The position numbers and the translations under genes are program-made. From positions 1 to 28,393 of IMG/VR virus record IMGVR_UViG_3300023199_000049: DNA of 28,393 bases; one strand, written 5' to 3'. Every line of letters starts with the position of its first letter. Within the stretch, counting starts at the first letter, position 1. The notes under the pieces are model-generated. The model was given only the letters and a program-made list of their open reading frames with translations, was not told the DNA's origin and did no database searches. Positions 28,376-28,393 of the stretch are shown here, one piece after another. This stretch comes from a virus.

Positions 28376-28393
28376 TCTGCCGGAGCCGCTGGT
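28368..28393 (+). CDS. Start of a further gene, cut by the window end
   Basis: ATG 28368 overlaps the stop of the membrane protein by eight bases and stays open to the window edge (MSDLPEPL...). The spacing is like other couplings in this genome, so a real gene probably begins here, but only eight codons are visible and nothing can be said about its product. Confidence 0.35.

Noticed and set aside
1-28393. Diversity-generating retroelement, CRISPR array, tRNA, integrase or attachment site
   Set aside because: No reverse transcriptase, regular repeat-spacer pattern, cloverleaf or recombinase motif was seen by eye; a computed search would be needed for a final answer.

Overview
The window is a contiguous piece of a high-GC, tailed double-stranded DNA phage genome, or of a prophage of that type. 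The morphogenesis set points to a short-tailed (podovirus-like) virion. It contains a large terminase, a portal of about 600 aa, a scaffold, a major capsid protein that reads like the N4-gp56 capsid family, a head-tail adaptor, a beta-propeller-like tail protein, three consecutive ejection-type internal virion proteins and spike or fibre proteins. No tape measure, sheath or tail tube gene is seen. Gene style and codon use suggest a Gram-negative, probably proteobacterial host; the species cannot be named from the sequence.

Layout. (1) 12-6775, plus strand: receptor-binding and decoration genes. There are two parallel beta-helix spike-like proteins (12-1034 and 3686-5197), several small structural-type proteins and a complete PAPS-dependent sulfotransferase (1479-2276). 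(2) 6772-8908: a YkgJ-type Cys-cluster protein, two GT-A-like glycosyltransferases and an MptE/DUF115-like Rossmann protein, all coupled by start-stop overlaps. With the sulfotransferase these look like a glycan-modification cassette inside the late operon. (3) 8918-14821: packaging and head genes, from the terminase through portal and scaffold to the capsid. The capsid start is enclosed by a long, nearly perfect hairpin (13657-13704), and the gene is followed by a strong intrinsic terminator (14846-14870). (4) 14881-23337: adaptor, tail hub, internal or ejection proteins, and a C-terminal fibre with a small helical partner.

(5) 23334-27890, minus strand: an early-type operon of thirteen small genes. 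It includes a lambda-exonuclease/YqaJ-like nuclease, an Hjc-like PD-(D/E)XK nuclease, an ERF-family annealing protein, a small HTH protein and many accessory ORFs. Most junctions are ATGA, GTGA or TAATG overlaps, or overlaps of 11-14 nt. (6) 27891-27981: a short divergent control region with a leftward promoter, a palindrome over its predicted start site and a rightward promoter that would give a leaderless message. (7) 27982-28393: a Cro/YdaS-like HTH regulator, a two-helix membrane protein and the first codons of a further gene.

The late operon (rightward) and early operon (leftward) converge at 23334-23337 with a 4-base overlap. No integrase, lysis genes, replication genes, tRNA or CRISPR array is visible. 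The regulator region is compatible with a temperate lifestyle but does not prove it. The most unusual points are the phage-borne sulfotransferase and glycosyltransferase cassette next to spike genes, and the hairpin that hides the capsid ribosome-binding site and start codon.
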